Source of the DNA: a bacterium
Lineage (GTDB): Bacteria > Latescibacterota > Latescibacteria > Latescibacterales > Latescibacteraceae
DNA length: 64,000 nt
Direction of reading: 5' to 3'
Assembly: GCA_021372535.1 (NCBI GenBank)
Contig: JAJFUH010000029.1
Coordinates: 57,866 to 121,865 of the forward strand
Shown here piece after piece: positions 62,848-64,000 of this stretch. The notes under the pieces are model-generated. The model ran no database searches. It was not told the DNA's origin and was given only the letters and a program-made list of their open reading frames with translations. Position 1 is the first letter of the stretch. The number at the start of each line of letters is the position of its first letter. Position numbers and translations under genes: made by a program.

Positions 62848-64000
62848 TTATGCGCTGCAATCACCGCCAGCCGGATCGACGCAGGCATGATCGCGGAAAA
62901 AAGTCTCGCTGTCGGTAATCTCGTATGAATAACCCTGCTCCGTAAGGAAAAGCTGACGTTTGGCGGCGAATTCCTGATCCTGGGTGTCGCGGGTCACGAC
63001 CGAATAGAAACGGGCGACGGAGCCGTTTTTCTTGGGCCTGAGAATCCGCCCGAGCCGCTGGGCCTCCTCCTGCCGTGAGCCGAATGTCCCCGAAACCTGT
63101 ATGGCCACGTTCGCATCGGGAAGGTCAACGGCAAAATTGGCGACTTTCGAGACCACGAGGAGCTTAATCCTGCCGGCACGGAAGGCGGAGTACAGTTTTT
63201 CACGTTCGGCGTTGTCGACCTTCCCCGTGATAATGGGCGCATTGAATTCCTTTGCGAGGGTTTCGAGCTGGCGAAGGTACTGCCCGATGACGAGCACGAG
63301 ATCGTCCTTATGCCGCTCTATGAGGCGCTCGACCACCCTGTTCTTTGCGGGATTTTCCGAAGCGATGCGATACCGCTTCCGGATACCCGTCGTGGCATAT
63401 TCGATACGGACATCATCGGGAAGGGAAACCCTGATTTCGGTACAGCGGGCAACGGCTATCCATCCCTGTTTTTCGAGGTCTTTCCAGGGTATATCGTACT
63501 TTTTCGGTCCTATGAGGCTGAATACATCCGTTTCCCTGGCGTCCTCGCGGACAAGGGTTGCGGTGAGCCCGAGCCGCCGTTTCGACTGGATATCGGCAGT
63601 GTACCGGAACACCGGAGCGGGCAGAAGATGAACCTCGTCATAAATGATAAGGCCCCAGTCCTCGCGGTTGATGAGTTCGAAATGGTGAAATCCGCTCGTT
63701 TTTGTCTTACGGTATGTGAGGATGTTGTACGTTGCAATGGTAACCGGCAGGATATCCTTCCGCTCTCCGGAATATTCGCCGATATCCTCGTCCCGGAGGA
63801 ACGTTTTATCGAGAAGCTCCTGTTTCCACTGTCTCAGAGCGGTGATATTCGTGGTAAGAATAAGGGTCATGGACGAGCATTTAGCCATAGCCCCTATACC
63901 GATGATCGTCTTGCCCGACCCGCAGGGAAGAACGATAACTCCCGACCCGCCCCGCTCGCTGCCGCCCATGTAAAAGGCATCGACAGCCTCGTTCTGGTAC
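62848..64000 (-). CDS. XPB/Rad25-type superfamily 2 DNA helicase (partial, runs off the window)
   Basis: The visible 384 codons lack the true start, since the frame remains open to the window edge. Reading inward from the edge gives YQNEAVDAF then MGGSERGGSGVIVLPCGSGKTI (Q-motif-like region and Walker A, PCGSGKT). Then come a DEVH box (LIIYDEVHLLPA), TATLVREDARE, IGQYLRQLE, ITGKVDNAER and the motif VI region GSRQEEAQRLGRILRP. The ATPase core is of the XPB type, which unwinds or translocates on DNA during repair or transcription. The neighbouring XPB-N-like protein supports this. N-terminal residues are missing, so full length is unknown. Confidence 0.88.
   Translation of the reverse strand, partial: YQNEAVDAFYMGGSERGGSGVIVLPCGSGKTIIGIGAMAKCSSMTLILTTNITALRQWKQELLDKTFLRDEDIGEYSGERKDILPVTIATYNILTYRKTKTSGFHHFELINREDWGLIIYDEVHLLPAPVFRYTADIQSKRRLGLTATLVREDARETDVFSLIGPKKYDIPWKDLEKQGWIAVARCTEIRVSLPDDVRIEYATTGIRKRYRIASENPAKNRVVERLIERHKDDLVLVIGQYLRQLETLAKEFNAPIITGKVDNAEREKLYSAFRAGRIKLLVVSKVANFAVDLPDANVAIQVSGTFGSRQEEAQRLGRILRPKKNGSVARFYSVVTRDTQDQEFAAKRQLFLTEQGYSYEITDSETFFRDHACVDPAGGDCSA

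Overview
The window is a chromosome segment of a Gram-negative bacterium. Evidence for an outer membrane is an MlaE/MlaF lipid-transport pair, an MsbA-like exporter, several lipoproteins and large outer-membrane barrels. Two exported proteins (18007-19773 and 33285-35798) end in the N-[ST]-PNPFNP / GxYxY C-terminal module typical of type IX-like or FlgD-like sorted proteins of the Fibrobacteres-Chlorobi-Bacteroidetes (FCB) superphylum and neighbouring candidate phyla. Together with DUF5916, DUF6599, many twin-arginine (Tat) oxidoreductases and UroD-family proteins, this suggests an uncultured FCB-related lineage, perhaps Latescibacterota-like. That assignment is inference.

Layout. 0.9-4.4 kb: a c-di-GMP phosphodiesterase (V4R-GAF-HD-GYP) and a Tat-exported Gfo/Idh/MocA-like protein. 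5.2-14.1 kb: minus-strand housekeeping genes: yicC, gmk, rpoZ, a family-4 uracil-DNA glycosylase, dnaB, mlaE, mlaF, an msbA-like exporter and three tandem cold-shock genes. 14.7-23.6 kb: exported proteins (heparinase II/III-like, a type IX-like cargo protein, a 1020-residue barrel). 23.8-29.9 kb: a methyltransferase pair, tRNA-Ser(GCU), a double parvulin, an alanine/Na+ symporter, a UVR-motif protein and a LamG lipoprotein. 30.5-38.9 kb: an M14 peptidase, an AT-rich beta-helix protein and a DUF5916 barrel protein. 39.3-50.5 kb: a minus-strand redox block with three paralogous Tat aldo/keto reductases carrying ferredoxin tails, DUF6599, DUF362, a NapH-NapG-like fusion, a D-aminoacylase-like lipoprotein and an SDR. 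50.7-60.0 kb: a racemase-fold lipoprotein, two UroD-family proteins, an RHH/PIN toxin-antitoxin pair, mazG, a Q/N-rich small protein, a TauE/SafE permease and an exported O-methyltransferase. 60.1-64.0 kb: a UbiA prenyltransferase, an XPB-N-like protein and an XPB helicase cut by the window edge.

The gaps are unusually rich in interspersed repeats, which I grouped into families A to H. Family A (about 130 bp) is the most striking. It has nested inverted repeats whose arms vary by compensatory changes between copies, and some copies are interrupted by a 22-bp palindrome (family C) or a 200-bp element (family B). Family F copies flank the toxin-antitoxin pair.

The best candidates for something undescribed are the family A/B/C repeat system, the exported redox block at 39-50 kb, and the lipoprotein with an intact glutamate-racemase active site at 50.7 kb. 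I ran no searches. All family names come from motif recognition, and the boundaries of degenerate repeats are approximate.
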